Notes under the pieces: generated by a model
Seen by the model: the letters and a program-made list of their open reading frames with translations, nothing else
The model's database searches: none
Told to the model about the DNA's origin: nothing
In this document: in pieces, positions 7,970 to 16,545 of the stretch
Layout: every line of letters starts with the position of its first letter
Position numbering within the stretch: position 1 is the stretch's first letter
Made by a program: the position numbers and the translations under genes
NCBI GenBank assembly: GCA_964489555.1
Contig: CAZAZF010000006.1
Span: forward strand, 1-64,000
From: JAAZGD01 sp964489555
GTDB taxonomy: Bacteria; Bacillota; Clostridia; Peptostreptococcales; Anaerovoracaceae
Direction: 5' to 3'
Length of the DNA: 64,000 bases

Positions 7970-9160
7970 ATGCGAAAACCGATTAAAAACAATGTTTCTT
8001 GGGTAGGGATTATCGACTGGGAGCTCCAAACCTTTCATGGTCACGAGTATTCCACCCACAATGGTTCCACCTACAATTCCTATTTGGTGGACGAAGAAAA
8101 AAAAGTGTTGATTGATACGGTTTGGAAGCCCTTTGATAAGGAATTTGTGGAAAACCTGGACAGAGAAGTGGAGTTGAATTCCATCGATTATATCGTAGTG
8201 AATCATGGAGAAGTGGATCACAGCGGAGCACTGCCGGAGTTGATGAAACGGATTCCTGACACCCCGATTTATTGTACAGCCAACGGGGTAAAATCCTTAA
8301 AGGGGCAGTATCACCAGGATTGGAACTTTCATGTTGTGAAAACCGGGGACAAGCTGGATGTGGGCAATGGCAAGGAGTTGATTTTTGTAGAAATGCAAAT
8401 GCTACATTGGCCGGACAGTATGGCAACTTATTTGACAGGAGATAACATATTATTTAGCAATGATGCTTTCGGGCAGCATTATGCGGTGCAGGAGTTATTC
8501 AACGATTTGGCGGATCCTTGCGTGCTGGAAGCCGAGGCCATGAAGTATTATGCCAACATTCTCAATCCCTTTAATCCCATCCTCCGGAAAAAGCTGGAGG
8601 AAGTGTTGGCATTGAATCTTCCCATAGATATCATAGCCACCAGCCACGGTGTTATCTGGCGGGAGAACCCCATCCAGATAGTGGAAAAGTATATGGCTTG
8701 GGCCAACGATTATCAGGAAAATCAAGTGACCATTATTTATGACACCATGTGGAATGGTACCAAGCGACTGGCGGAAAAAATTGGAGAAGGTATTTCCATG
8801 GCGGATCCGGAAGTGACGGTGAAGGTGTTCAATATCACTAAAAGTGATGAAAACGATTTAATTACGGAGGTGTTTCGTTCCAAGGCCGTTTTGTTGGGAT
8901 CCCCCACCTTCTACAACGGATGTATGCCCACCCTGTCGGAATTCGTTCATTTGATGAAAGCGATGAAGTTTAAAAACAAGAAGGCAGCCACCTTCGGTTG
9001 CTATGGATGGAGCGGAGAAAGTGCAAGGATGTTGAAAGAAATGATGGAGGGGGCCGGGTTCGAAATGGTGACCGAAGAACTTCGTGTCATGTGGACCCCG
9101 GATCAAGAAGCGGAGGAGAAGGCACTGGAGTATGGCAAGGAATTTTCCAAGGCCATTTGA
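7970..9160 (+). CDS. fprA: Flavodiiron protein (oxygen/NO reductase)
   Basis: 396 residues in the two-domain layout of flavodiiron proteins. An N-terminal metallo-beta-lactamase-like domain has the di-iron motif H79-x-E81-x-D83-H84 (NHGEVDHSG) and later ligands in MLHWPDS, SNDAFG and TSHGVIW. A C-terminal flavodoxin domain (from about 253) has the FMN loop YDTMWNGT and GSPTFYNG. These enzymes reduce oxygen to water, or NO to N2O, with electrons from rubredoxin or similar carriers, and protect anaerobes. The ATG at 7970 is preceded by GAGGAGG at the ideal distance; a GTG at 7949 would overlap nrdJ and lacks a site. No rubredoxin gene is adjacent. Operon with the oxygen-independent RNR fits an oxidative-protection theme. 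Confidence 0.96.
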   Translation: MRKPIKNNVSWVGIIDWELQTFHGHEYSTHNGSTYNSYLVDEEKKVLIDTVWKPFDKEFVENLDREVELNSIDYIVVNHGEVDHSGALPELMKRIPDTPIYCTANGVKSLKGQYHQDWNFHVVKTGDKLDVGNGKELIFVEMQMLHWPDSMATYLTGDNILFSNDAFGQHYAVQELFNDLADPCVLEAEAMKYYANILNPFNPILRKKLEEVLALNLPIDIIATSHGVIWRENPIQIVEKYMAWANDYQENQVTIIYDTMWNGTKRLAEKIGEGISMADPEVTVKVFNITKSDENDLITEVFRSKAVLLGSPTFYNGCMPTLSEFVHLMKAMKFKNKKAATFGCYGWSGESARMLKEMMEGAGFEMVTEELRVMWTPDQEAEEKALEYGKEFSKAI

Positions 9161-9229
9161 TAAAAAACACCATATCTTGTGGGAAAAGTCAGAAAATTAC
9201 ACAAGAATGAAAAAATAATCACTGTTATG

Positions 9230-9299
9230 AAAAAGAACCCGGGTGAAATACATTGAATTAGCCGATTTTCAATGGTAAAATTTTATTCGGGTGCTTTTT
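9230..9299 (+). terminator. Branched terminator-like structure after fprA
   Basis: AAAAAGAACCCG (9230-9241) pairs with CGGGTGCTTTTT (9288-9299) with one mismatch. The 46-nt loop contains its own 7-bp hairpin (CATTGAA/TTCAATG, 9251-9274). The structure ends in a T run. A candidate promoter for the next gene lies entirely inside the loop. Confidence 0.55.
9253..9281 (+). promoter_or_regulatory. Promoter for the acyl cluster, nested in the fprA terminator loop
   Basis: TTGAAT (9253-9258), 17-nt spacer ending in TGG, then TAAAAT (9276-9281). Transcription would start at about 9288, the first base of the terminator's 3' arm, so this promoter escapes the terminator. Confidence 0.5.
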
Positions 9300-9341
9300 A
9301 TTGAAAAAAGGGAAAAAGCACAAGTAGCGAGGAGAAGCATA

Positions 9342-9932
9342 ATGGCAATGGGTTTTGGAATTGTGGCATTTGCCTTGTTTGGCTTATACGATCTCAATCA
9401 AGTGTTGTGGAAAAATTCATGGCTTCGGTATGGTTTTTTTCTGGGGTTTTTTGCGTTGATTGTGGCCACGGTTCTGATGATTCGTACTTCTTTGCCCGGC
9501 ATTTTTATGAGCCCGATCCAATGGGCAGGTATGGTCGTAGCAGCCTTGTGTTTTGCAATGTTGCTGTATGTACTATTTCTTGCGTTGCCTTTTTCTGTCA
9601 CATATAGGCAATCAGGAGCAGGAAAGAACAAAAAGGTATACTCCCGGGGTTGGTATGGGATTTGTCGCCATCCCGGATTTCTGTTTTTTGCAGGAGGGTA
9701 CGGGGCTTTGGCCTTTGTTTTGCAAAGTGAACAAGCGACGAAGGTGGTAGTGGCTTTGATCCTGATGAATTTTTTGTATGTTCTTTTTCAGGATCGTTGG
9801 ACATTCCCCCGGGATTTGAAAGGCTATAATGAGTATCGAAAGAGAACTCCCTTCCTTATTCCCAACCGAGCAAGCTTACACAATTTTCGTATCGGCCTTG
9901 AAAACGGGTCAGGAGTGCGCCATGAGATTTGA
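9342..9932 (+). CDS. Membrane protein of the isoprenylcysteine/phospholipid methyltransferase-like family
   Basis: 196 residues, mostly hydrophobic, with four to five membrane helices. The C-terminal part has the ICMT/PEMT-type signature: YGICRHPGFLFFAGG (the R-H-P motif) and, after another helix, a segment ending GYNEYRKRTPFLIP that corresponds to the family's YxxYxxxVPxxIP. The usual Glu-Glu before that segment is replaced by QDRW, so methyl-transfer activity is not certain. The ATG at 9342 has GAGGAG 7 nt upstream; a GTG at 9291 would start inside the terminator. The stop overlaps the next gene (GH3-like) by 11 nt, indicating translational coupling. It is the first gene of the acyl cluster. 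Confidence 0.78.
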   Translation: MAMGFGIVAFALFGLYDLNQVLWKNSWLRYGFFLGFFALIVATVLMIRTSLPGIFMSPIQWAGMVVAALCFAMLLYVLFLALPFSVTYRQSGAGKNKKVYSRGWYGICRHPGFLFFAGGYGALAFVLQSEQATKVVVALILMNFLYVLFQDRWTFPRDLKGYNEYRKRTPFLIPNRASLHNFRIGLENGSGVRHEI

Positions 9933-11565
9933 GGACAAGCTAAAACAAAATACCCCCCAGGCTATATGGGAAGAATACTGTGGTTTTTTGAAATTGGATG
10001 TTGCTTCTTTTATGCGGATTCAGAATCGGTTGATGGAAGAACAGATTCAAGTTTTTTTGAATAGTCCTTTGGGAAAGCAACTGTCTGGAGGCATGAAAAA
10101 CTGTAGCATTCGCCAGTTCAGAGAAGAGTTTCCTCTGACCTCTTATCAGGATTATGCGGAAACCCTGCTTTTAAAGCGGGATGACATGCTACCGGAGGCG
10201 GCGGTGTTGTGGTTGCAAACCACCTGGGAAGGCGGAAGGTTTCCCATTAAGATTGCACCCTATAGTCAAGGTATGTTGACCACCTTCCGAAACAATCTGC
10301 TAGCTTGTCTGATCTTGGCCACAGGAAAGGGAGAAGGCTCCTTTGATATCTCTTCCAAGTACCACTTTCTTTATGGTCTGGCCCCTCTTCCTTATGCCAC
10401 GGGCCTTTTTCCAAGGGCGTTGAATAAAGAAATTGACATTTCCTTTTTACCGCCGGTTAAGGAAGCGGAGTCCATGAGCTTTAGCGAACGAAACAAGAAG
10501 GGCTTTAAAATGGGCCTTTCCTCGGGAATCGACTATTTCTTCGGATTGGGCAGTGTGTTGTATTTTGTTTCTACCAGTTTTTCAAAGTTGTCTGCCGGAG
10601 GGAGCGGTGGAAGCTTATTGAAAACCATTAAATCCATGTCTCTTCTCATGATTTGGAGGTATATTACAGCAAAAAGGAGTTGTAAAAAAGAGGGGCGGGA
10701 AATGAAGCCTCGAGACTTGTTTCATTTGAGAGGATTTATGGTAGCGGGCACCGACAATCATTGCTATAAAGATGAGTTGGAGGATTTGTGGGGGATTCGT
10801 CCCATGGAATTGTTTGCCGGGACGGAACCCACTCTGGTGGGTACGGAGACTTGGACTCGGGATGGGATGATTTTTTTCCCGGATGCCTGTTTCTACGAAT
10901 TTATTCCGGAAGAAGAAATGGAGAGAAGCTTGGAAGACCCAGGCTATATACCCAAGACCTGTCTTATGGAGCAGGTGGTGGCGGGAGAAAAATATGAACT
11001 GGTGGTTTCGGTTTTGAAGGGCGGGGCCTTTATGAGATACCGGGTGGGCGATGTGTACCGTTGCTTGGCTTTAACAGGACAAGAGGACGGTGTGCAGCTT
11101 CCACGTTTTCAATACATCGATCGCTCTCCGGATGTAATCGATATTGCCGGGTTTACCCGGATTACCAAAGCATCCATTGAGTCGGTAATGGAGCTTTCCG
11201 GCCTTCCTATTGTGGAGTGGGTTGCAGCCAAGGAATACACTTCCGGGAACAAACCTTTCATGCATCTTTATGTAGAATTGGATTCGGATGCCCTGGCGTA
11301 TCGAGCCTCCACGCGGGAGGTTTTGCGAGATCATCTGAGCATCTATTTCAAATACCTGGATCAAGATTACCAGGATCTAAAGAAGATTTTGGGGATGGAT
11401 CCTTTGGAAATTACCATCTTAAAATGTGGCACTTTTAAAGCGTATCAGGAACAAAACCATGCATCTTTGCGAAGAATGAACCCAAAACTTATGCATCTTA
11501 GACAATTGACGGAGATGCAAGAAAAGGTATGGGGTTGTCAAGGAGGTGATGTGGTATATGAGTAG
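9922..11565 (+). CDS. GH3-superfamily acyl-adenylate enzyme
   Basis: 547 residues resembling the GH3 family, best known from plant auxin- and jasmonate-conjugating enzymes, which adenylate a carboxylate and pass it to an amine. Support: overall length, the N-terminal PLTSYQDYAE segment after a helical region, a central FAGTEPTLVGTETW stretch, E-F-I-P-E (CFYEFIPEEEM) and the YELVVSVLKGGAFMRYRVGDVYRC segment characteristic of GH3 nucleotide-binding. The usual STSGT-like loop near residue 110 reads QTTWEGG. ATG 9922 has AGGAG 6 nt upstream. It overlaps the genes on both sides (11 and 8 nt). Substrate unknown; an acyl substrate is inferred from neighbours. Confidence 0.78.
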   Translation: MRFEDKLKQNTPQAIWEEYCGFLKLDVASFMRIQNRLMEEQIQVFLNSPLGKQLSGGMKNCSIRQFREEFPLTSYQDYAETLLLKRDDMLPEAAVLWLQTTWEGGRFPIKIAPYSQGMLTTFRNNLLACLILATGKGEGSFDISSKYHFLYGLAPLPYATGLFPRALNKEIDISFLPPVKEAESMSFSERNKKGFKMGLSSGIDYFFGLGSVLYFVSTSFSKLSAGGSGGSLLKTIKSMSLLMIWRYITAKRSCKKEGREMKPRDLFHLRGFMVAGTDNHCYKDELEDLWGIRPMELFAGTEPTLVGTETWTRDGMIFFPDACFYEFIPEEEMERSLEDPGYIPKTCLMEQVVAGEKYELVVSVLKGGAFMRYRVGDVYRCLALTGQEDGVQLPRFQYIDRSPDVIDIAGFTRITKASIESVMELSGLPIVEWVAAKEYTSGNKPFMHLYVELDSDALAYRASTREVLRDHLSIYFKYLDQDYQDLKKILGMDPLEITILKCGTFKAYQEQNHASLRRMNPKLMHLRQLTEMQEKVWGCQGGDVVYE

Positions 11566-14122
11566 CTATGTTTATATTCCTATTGCCGCTTTATGTTGCT
11601 ACGGATTCCTTTTTCTGGCCTTTGTTGCGGCCAAGAAGACCAAGTTGATTCAAGCCTTTATGGTGATGTTAGTAAGCGGGGTGTTGTGGACCGGGGGCTC
11701 ATTTTTTATGCGAATGCAGTATCCCCCTTCGGAAAGATTTTGGTTTGATGTTTCAATCTGGGGCCTTCTTTTGATCACCTACTCCTTTATGCTTTTTGTC
11801 CGGGATTTTGTAGGAAGCAGTCCCAGGTTGCGGGACCGTTTCTGGGGGTTGGGGGTACTGGTAGTAGGTGTCATAAACACTTTTACGGGAGTATTTATTT
11901 CTGTGCCCGCGGTACAAACCGACGGACTTGGAAATGTGGGTTTTGTATATACCATTACCTGGCCGGTGATTTTCCTCTTCTTTTTATGCGGGGGCATGGT
12001 GTTGGAGATGTTCCGCCATATTATCTACTGTTATCGGTATGATGTGGCCAGAAGAAAACAATTCACCTCCATTTCCGTGGGAATTGCCGCGATCTTCATA
12101 GGTCATTTGCTATTTATGTTGCCTCCATTTCAAGGAATACCGGTGGACATTGCTTCCGGCCTTGTTATGGTTTTTTGTTTGTTCTATGCCTTGTATCGAA
12201 GGAGGCTGTTCCGGTTGACACTTTTGGTTTCAAAAGGGAGCAGCTATGCTATGGTAGCTTTAATTTCCGTGTTCGCTTTTTCCAATTTGATATTGCCCTT
12301 GGATCGGTTGATGGCTCGTTATCTTGTAGTCTCTACAGAGCAAAAGGTGATGATGATTGCCGTTCTATTTAGCATATTTGCCCTTTTCGTCTACACCTTT
12401 GTAAAGAAGTTTATTGATGGCGTTTTTATCCGGGAAGAGATTATCCGGGCCGACCATTTGAAATCTTTTAGCTATTCTGTTACTAAAACCTTGAAGATTT
12501 CTGAAATTATGCAGCAGTTGGTATCTATTTTAGAGGAAACCTTGTCGGTTCGAAGTGCTTATATTTTTGTGAGCAAGGGACAAGGGCAACCCTATGTTAT
12601 GGTGCACTCCGAAAATCCTTTGGATAATAAGGCTATTCAATTTCAACAGGACAATCCCATCATAGTTCATTTGAAAGATAAGAAAGAGTGTCTTTTTATG
12701 GAAGACCTGAGAAGATTTCCAAATTTCCGAGCCTTGCTGGAAGAGGAAAAGAGGATTCTTCGGGATTTGGAAGTGGAGTGCTTTGTCCCTTTGCTAGAGG
12801 GGCAGTCGTTGGTAGGCATTGTGTTTCTTACTTCCAAAGAGCGGGGTGGCCGTTATAATTATGATGATATCAGTTTTTTGGAGTCGGTTTCTGCCATCGC
12901 GTCCATTGCTTTGAAAAATTCCACCTTGTATGAAAAGGTATACCAAGAAGCCAGAACGGACGATTTGACAGGGCTTTTGAATCGAAAATGTTTTTATGAG
13001 ACTCTGGAAGAAGAATTTTTGAATTGCAAGGAAACAGGGTTGGCTCTGATTTTGGTCAATTTGGATGATTTCAAACTGTACAATCAATTGTATGGCAACA
13101 AAGAAGGCGATTTGGTTTTAAAACGAATTGCATCGATTTTGGAAGCCAGTGTGGGAGCTGGCGGATCGGTGGCTCGATACAATGCCAAGGAATTCGGTGT
13201 GCTGCTTCCTCGGTATGATCTGCTTTCCGCCAAAAACCTGGCCAAGGGAATTCACCGGCAGATTCTGGAGATGAACCAGAAATCACCGGATCAATCCATG
13301 AAGGTATTAACGGCAAGCATTGGGATATCCGCCATACCTCATACGGCTACCAGCACCAAAGAGTTGGTGGACACCGCGGATTTGGCTGTCTTTCAAGCGA
13401 AAAAGAGTGGCAAGAATGCGGTGGCTTTGAGTTCCGGAACCGTAGAGAGATTTGATGGAACCCAAGTCAGTGTAGAGGTGGATCATCAAGACATCTATTC
13501 CAACTATGCCCCCACGGTATATGCGTTGTCTGCTGCCATCGATGCCAAGGATCATTATACTTTTAATCACTCCAACAACGTGTCCTATTATGCGATGGAA
13601 TTGGCCTATGGAATCGGATTGGGAGATGATGCGGTGGAAATTATTCGAGAAGCGGCTTTGCTTCATGACATTGGAAAAATTGGAATTAGTGAAAGTATAT
13701 TAAACAAACCGGGGCAGCTGACAGATGAGGAATATTTGTTGATGCAAGGCCATGTAGAAAATTCCGTGAGCATCATTCGGCATTTGCCTTCCCTGGATTA
13801 TGTAATCCCTGCAGTGATCGGTCATCATGAGTGGTATAATGGTAGAGGTTATCCCCGAAGGATTGCAGGGGAGGACATTCCTCTTTCCGCCCGGATTCTC
13901 TGCATCGCAGATGCTTTTGATGCCATGATTTCTCTGAGGCCTTACAAAGATGCGTACAGCGTTTTTTATGCTTTGCAGGAATTGGAAAAGAAGGCGGGAG
14001 AACAATTCGACCCCAGGCTGGTGGCTGTGTTTTTGCGTTTGGTATCGGAAGGAAGAATCGAACCCAGAAGCTCTGCCGAGGTCTTGGGAAGCAAAGAAAG
14101 ATTTGTTTCAGCGGGGGAGTAA
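11558..14122 (+). CDS. Membrane sensor with GAF, degenerate GGDEF and HD-GYP domains
   Basis: 854 residues. N-terminal ~215 residues form about seven membrane helices like histidine-kinase 7TM sensors; further hydrophobic segments follow to about 285. Then comes a GAF-like domain (about 310-455), a GGDEF domain (about 463-625) and an HD-GYP domain (about 640-840). The GGDEF active site reads NAKEF (542-546), so diguanylate cyclase activity is very unlikely. The HD-GYP has H703-D704 and HHEWYNGRGYP, so cyclic-di-GMP hydrolysis is expected. The strong AGGAGGTG at 11541-11548 favours the ATG at 11558. It overlaps the GH3 gene by 8 nt and may tie the acyl cluster to a membrane signal. Confidence 0.9.
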   Translation: MSSYVYIPIAALCCYGFLFLAFVAAKKTKLIQAFMVMLVSGVLWTGGSFFMRMQYPPSERFWFDVSIWGLLLITYSFMLFVRDFVGSSPRLRDRFWGLGVLVVGVINTFTGVFISVPAVQTDGLGNVGFVYTITWPVIFLFFLCGGMVLEMFRHIIYCYRYDVARRKQFTSISVGIAAIFIGHLLFMLPPFQGIPVDIASGLVMVFCLFYALYRRRLFRLTLLVSKGSSYAMVALISVFAFSNLILPLDRLMARYLVVSTEQKVMMIAVLFSIFALFVYTFVKKFIDGVFIREEIIRADHLKSFSYSVTKTLKISEIMQQLVSILEETLSVRSAYIFVSKGQGQPYVMVHSENPLDNKAIQFQQDNPIIVHLKDKKECLFMEDLRRFPNFRALLEEEKRILRDLEVECFVPLLEGQSLVGIVFLTSKERGGRYNYDDISFLESVSAIASIALKNSTLYEKVYQEARTDDLTGLLNRKCFYETLEEEFLNCKETGLALILVNLDDFKLYNQLYGNKEGDLVLKRIASILEASVGAGGSVARYNAKEFGVLLPRYDLLSAKNLAKGIHRQILEMNQKSPDQSMKVLTASIGISAIPHTATSTKELVDTADLAVFQAKKSGKNAVALSSGTVERFDGTQVSVEVDHQDIYSNYAPTVYALSAAIDAKDHYTFNHSNNVSYYAMELAYGIGLGDDAVEIIREAALLHDIGKIGISESILNKPGQLTDEEYLLMQGHVENSVSIIRHLPSLDYVIPAVIGHHEWYNGRGYPRRIAGEDIPLSARILCIADAFDAMISLRPYKDAYSVFYALQELEKKAGEQFDPRLVAVFLRLVSEGRIEPRSSAEVLGSKERFVSAGE

Positions 14123-14166
14123 GATAGATATAGAGGTATTCATAATCAAAAAGGGGAAGAGACACC

Positions 14167-15588
14167 ATGCAGCAGGAAAGCAAAAACGCAAATAACGGCA
14201 AAACCGGTGAAGAATACATTGGGGAATATATCCAGAGGGCCAAGTTGGCCCAGGCCGAATTTGAGAAGAAGTCTCAAGAAGAGGTGGACGCTGGCGTGAT
14301 GGCCATCGCCAAGGCGATTTATGACCATGCAGAAGAACTGGCAGAGATGGCGGTAGAGGAGTCCGGGATGGGAAATGTTCCGGATAAGACGGCAAAAAAC
14401 CAAAGCAAGGCCTCAGTTATTTGGAACCATCTGAAAGGGAAAAAATCCAGAGGAGTTCTTGAAAGAAATCAAGAGACCGGTATTACGAAAATCGCCAAGC
14501 CGATGGGCATTGTGGCCGCTATTACGCCTTGCACCAATCCTATTGTTACACCCATGAGCAATGCTATGTTTGCGTTAAAGTGTGGCAATGCCATTATCAT
14601 TACACCTCATCATCATGCTATCCGAAGCAGCACAAAGGCGGTGGAGTACATGAATGAGGCGTTGAAAAAGCTGGATCTCCCCCGGAATCTGATTCAGATC
14701 CTGGACTGGCAGTCCAGGGAGAATACCAGAAATTTAATGACCCGGTGCGATGTTGTGATTGCAACCGGGGGGATGAGCATGGTGAAAGCCGCCTATAGCT
14801 CAGGAAGACCTGCATTAGGGGTAGGAGCTGGAAATGTACAATGCATTTTGGATCGGAACATTGATTACCGGGCTGCGGTGTCCAAGTTGGTTGCAGGGCG
14901 GGCTTTTGATTATGGGATTATCTGTTCCGGAGAGCAAAGCGCCATTTTGCCCAGAGAAGATATGGGTCAAATCATGAGGTGTTTTGAAGAAGAAGGTTGC
15001 CTTGTTATCCGGGACGATGTTACACGGGATTCGTTACGTCAGGCTTTGTTCCCGGAAGGAGAAATGAATCGCCATGCCATTGGACAGTCTCCTCAAAGGA
15101 TTGGAGAACTGGCTGGTTTCTTCGTTCCGGAAGCCTGTAGAGTGTTGGTTGTAGAAGGCCAAGGGTTTGGCGACGCAGAGCTTTTCACCAAGGAAAAAAT
15201 GTGCCCGGTGTTGGTGGTTCATGGATATGATGATTTCAAAGAGGGTGTGGAAATTGCCAAAGCCAACTTGGAAGTGGAAGGAAAAGGTCACAGCATTTCC
15301 ATCCATTCCAACAACCGCCACAATATTCAGTATGCGGCATTGCATCTTTCGGTTTCCCGTTTTTTGGTAAATCAGGCATGTTCCTTCAGTGCGGGAGGAA
15401 GTTTTTTCAACGGGTTGAATCCTACCAACACCTTGGGCTGCGGTACATGGGGCAACAATTCCATTTCTGAAAATCTGACCTATACCCATTTGATGAATGT
15501 ATCGCAAATTGCCGATTTCATGCCGGATAATCATGTGCCTACCCAAGAAGAATTGTGGCAGTTGGAACCCCTAACAAATAGGGGGTAG
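14167..15588 (+). CDS. CoA-acylating aldehyde dehydrogenase
   Basis: 473 residues of the aldehyde dehydrogenase superfamily, closest in style to CoA-acylating enzymes such as EutE, PduP and clostridial SucD. Visible: cofactor region GIVAAITPCTNP (about 114-125) and NAIIITPHHHA, the ATGGMSMVKAAY turn near 199, GVGAGN near 218, and catalytic Cys253 in IICSGEQS. The general-base Glu of hydrolytic aldehyde dehydrogenases is not in its usual place, consistent with a thioester-forming or thioester-reducing enzyme. The reaction is aldehyde + CoA + NAD = acyl-CoA + NADH. Chain length cannot be told. Flanking acyl-activating genes suggest acyl-CoA reduction to an aldehyde. No eut shell or pdu genes are nearby. 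Confidence 0.88.
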   Translation: MQQESKNANNGKTGEEYIGEYIQRAKLAQAEFEKKSQEEVDAGVMAIAKAIYDHAEELAEMAVEESGMGNVPDKTAKNQSKASVIWNHLKGKKSRGVLERNQETGITKIAKPMGIVAAITPCTNPIVTPMSNAMFALKCGNAIIITPHHHAIRSSTKAVEYMNEALKKLDLPRNLIQILDWQSRENTRNLMTRCDVVIATGGMSMVKAAYSSGRPALGVGAGNVQCILDRNIDYRAAVSKLVAGRAFDYGIICSGEQSAILPREDMGQIMRCFEEEGCLVIRDDVTRDSLRQALFPEGEMNRHAIGQSPQRIGELAGFFVPEACRVLVVEGQGFGDAELFTKEKMCPVLVVHGYDDFKEGVEIAKANLEVEGKGHSISIHSNNRHNIQYAALHLSVSRFLVNQACSFSAGGSFFNGLNPTNTLGCGTWGNNSISENLTYTHLMNVSQIADFMPDNHVPTQEELWQLEPLTNRG

Positions 15589-15602
15589 GCTCCTTGAAAC
15601 TA

Positions 15603-15630
15603 TTGAAATAATCCCCATATTTGGTATAAT
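15603..15630 (+). promoter_or_regulatory. Internal promoter before the E2-like gene
   Basis: TTGAAA (15603-15608), 16-nt spacer, extended TGGTATAAT (-10 at 15625-15630), 39 nt before the TTG start. It would drive the ligase/acyltransferase half of the cluster independently. Confidence 0.6.
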
Positions 15631-15669
15631 AGCTTATCGTATTCATGAAAGGGGCGCAGAGCGGAGAAA

Positions 15670-16545
15670 TTGGAGAAAAAGAGAAGCCGAGGAGATCGAT
15701 GGGACGGAACCCGAATTCGGGATATGGATGGAGTCCATGCCATGATGCCCTATCTTTTTCCAAATCGATGTGATTCGGAGGTATACCTTTATGAGACCAT
15801 CGATGTTACCGAGCTGTTGAACGAAATAGCAAGGGTGAAAGGGGAAGATCCAGCGACGAAAGTAACCCCCTTTCATTATTTTATTGCCGCATTGGCCAAA
15901 ACACTTTATCATCGTCCTTACCTGAATCGATTTGTTAGCGGGCGCCGTTTTTATCAACGCAACAAGCTAACCTTTGCCTTTATGGTAAAGCGTTTTTTTC
16001 AAGACGAATCTCAAGAGATGATTCTGGTTTTGGATGTGAATGGGGAGATGAACTGGAAAGACATCCAAAAGAAGATTACCGGAGAAGTGGAGGAAATGAG
16101 AGGCCATGGGAAAACGGATGTAGACGGCCTTTTGAACCTTCTCAGCAAAATGCCCCGGTTGGTTATGAGAGGAATCATGGGAATTTTTCGATTCCTGGAC
16201 TTTCATGGATGGATGCCCAAATCCATTTGCAACAGCGATACGAATTATGCCAGTGTACTGGTTTCCAACCTTGGAAGCATAAAATGTGATGCTTGTTATC
16301 ACCACTTGAATAATTACGGAACCAATTCTATCATGATTACTATTGGGAACATTCATCCAATTCCTGTGGTGGATCCATCGGGGAATGTAACCACCAGACA
16401 GGTGGTTCATTTTGGAATTACCCTGGATGAACGGATTGCCGACGGCTTTTACTTCGCTCGTTCCGTAAAGCTATTAAAGCATTTAATCAAAAATCCCAAG
16501 CTTTTGGAAGCCCCGATAAAGGAGGCGGTATATTATGAAGAATAA
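15670..16545 (+). CDS. CAT/E2-like acyltransferase with altered catalytic motif
   Basis: 291 residues resembling the catalytic domain of 2-oxoacid dehydrogenase E2 proteins (chloramphenicol acetyltransferase fold), but with no lipoyl or subunit-binding domain. The C-terminal active-site motif, DHRxxDG in true E2, is DERIADG (253-259): Glu254 replaces the catalytic His. The upstream NYASVLVSNLGSI segment corresponds to the substrate-channel strand. There is no E1, E3 or lipoate gene near. It overlaps the acyl-CoA ligase gene by 11 nt, so a CoA-thioester substrate made by that ligase is a reasonable inference. The TTG start at 15670 keeps an N-terminus that looks natural for such stand-alone proteins; the ATG at 15724 is the alternative. 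Confidence 0.75.
   Translation: MEKKRSRGDRWDGTRIRDMDGVHAMMPYLFPNRCDSEVYLYETIDVTELLNEIARVKGEDPATKVTPFHYFIAALAKTLYHRPYLNRFVSGRRFYQRNKLTFAFMVKRFFQDESQEMILVLDVNGEMNWKDIQKKITGEVEEMRGHGKTDVDGLLNLLSKMPRLVMRGIMGIFRFLDFHGWMPKSICNSDTNYASVLVSNLGSIKCDACYHHLNNYGTNSIMITIGNIHPIPVVDPSGNVTTRQVVHFGITLDERIADGFYFARSVKLLKHLIKNPKLLEAPIKEAVYYEE

Noticed and set aside
14123..15669. Gaps near the HD-GYP gene examined for a c-di-GMP riboswitch
   Set aside because: No GEMM consensus core was found.
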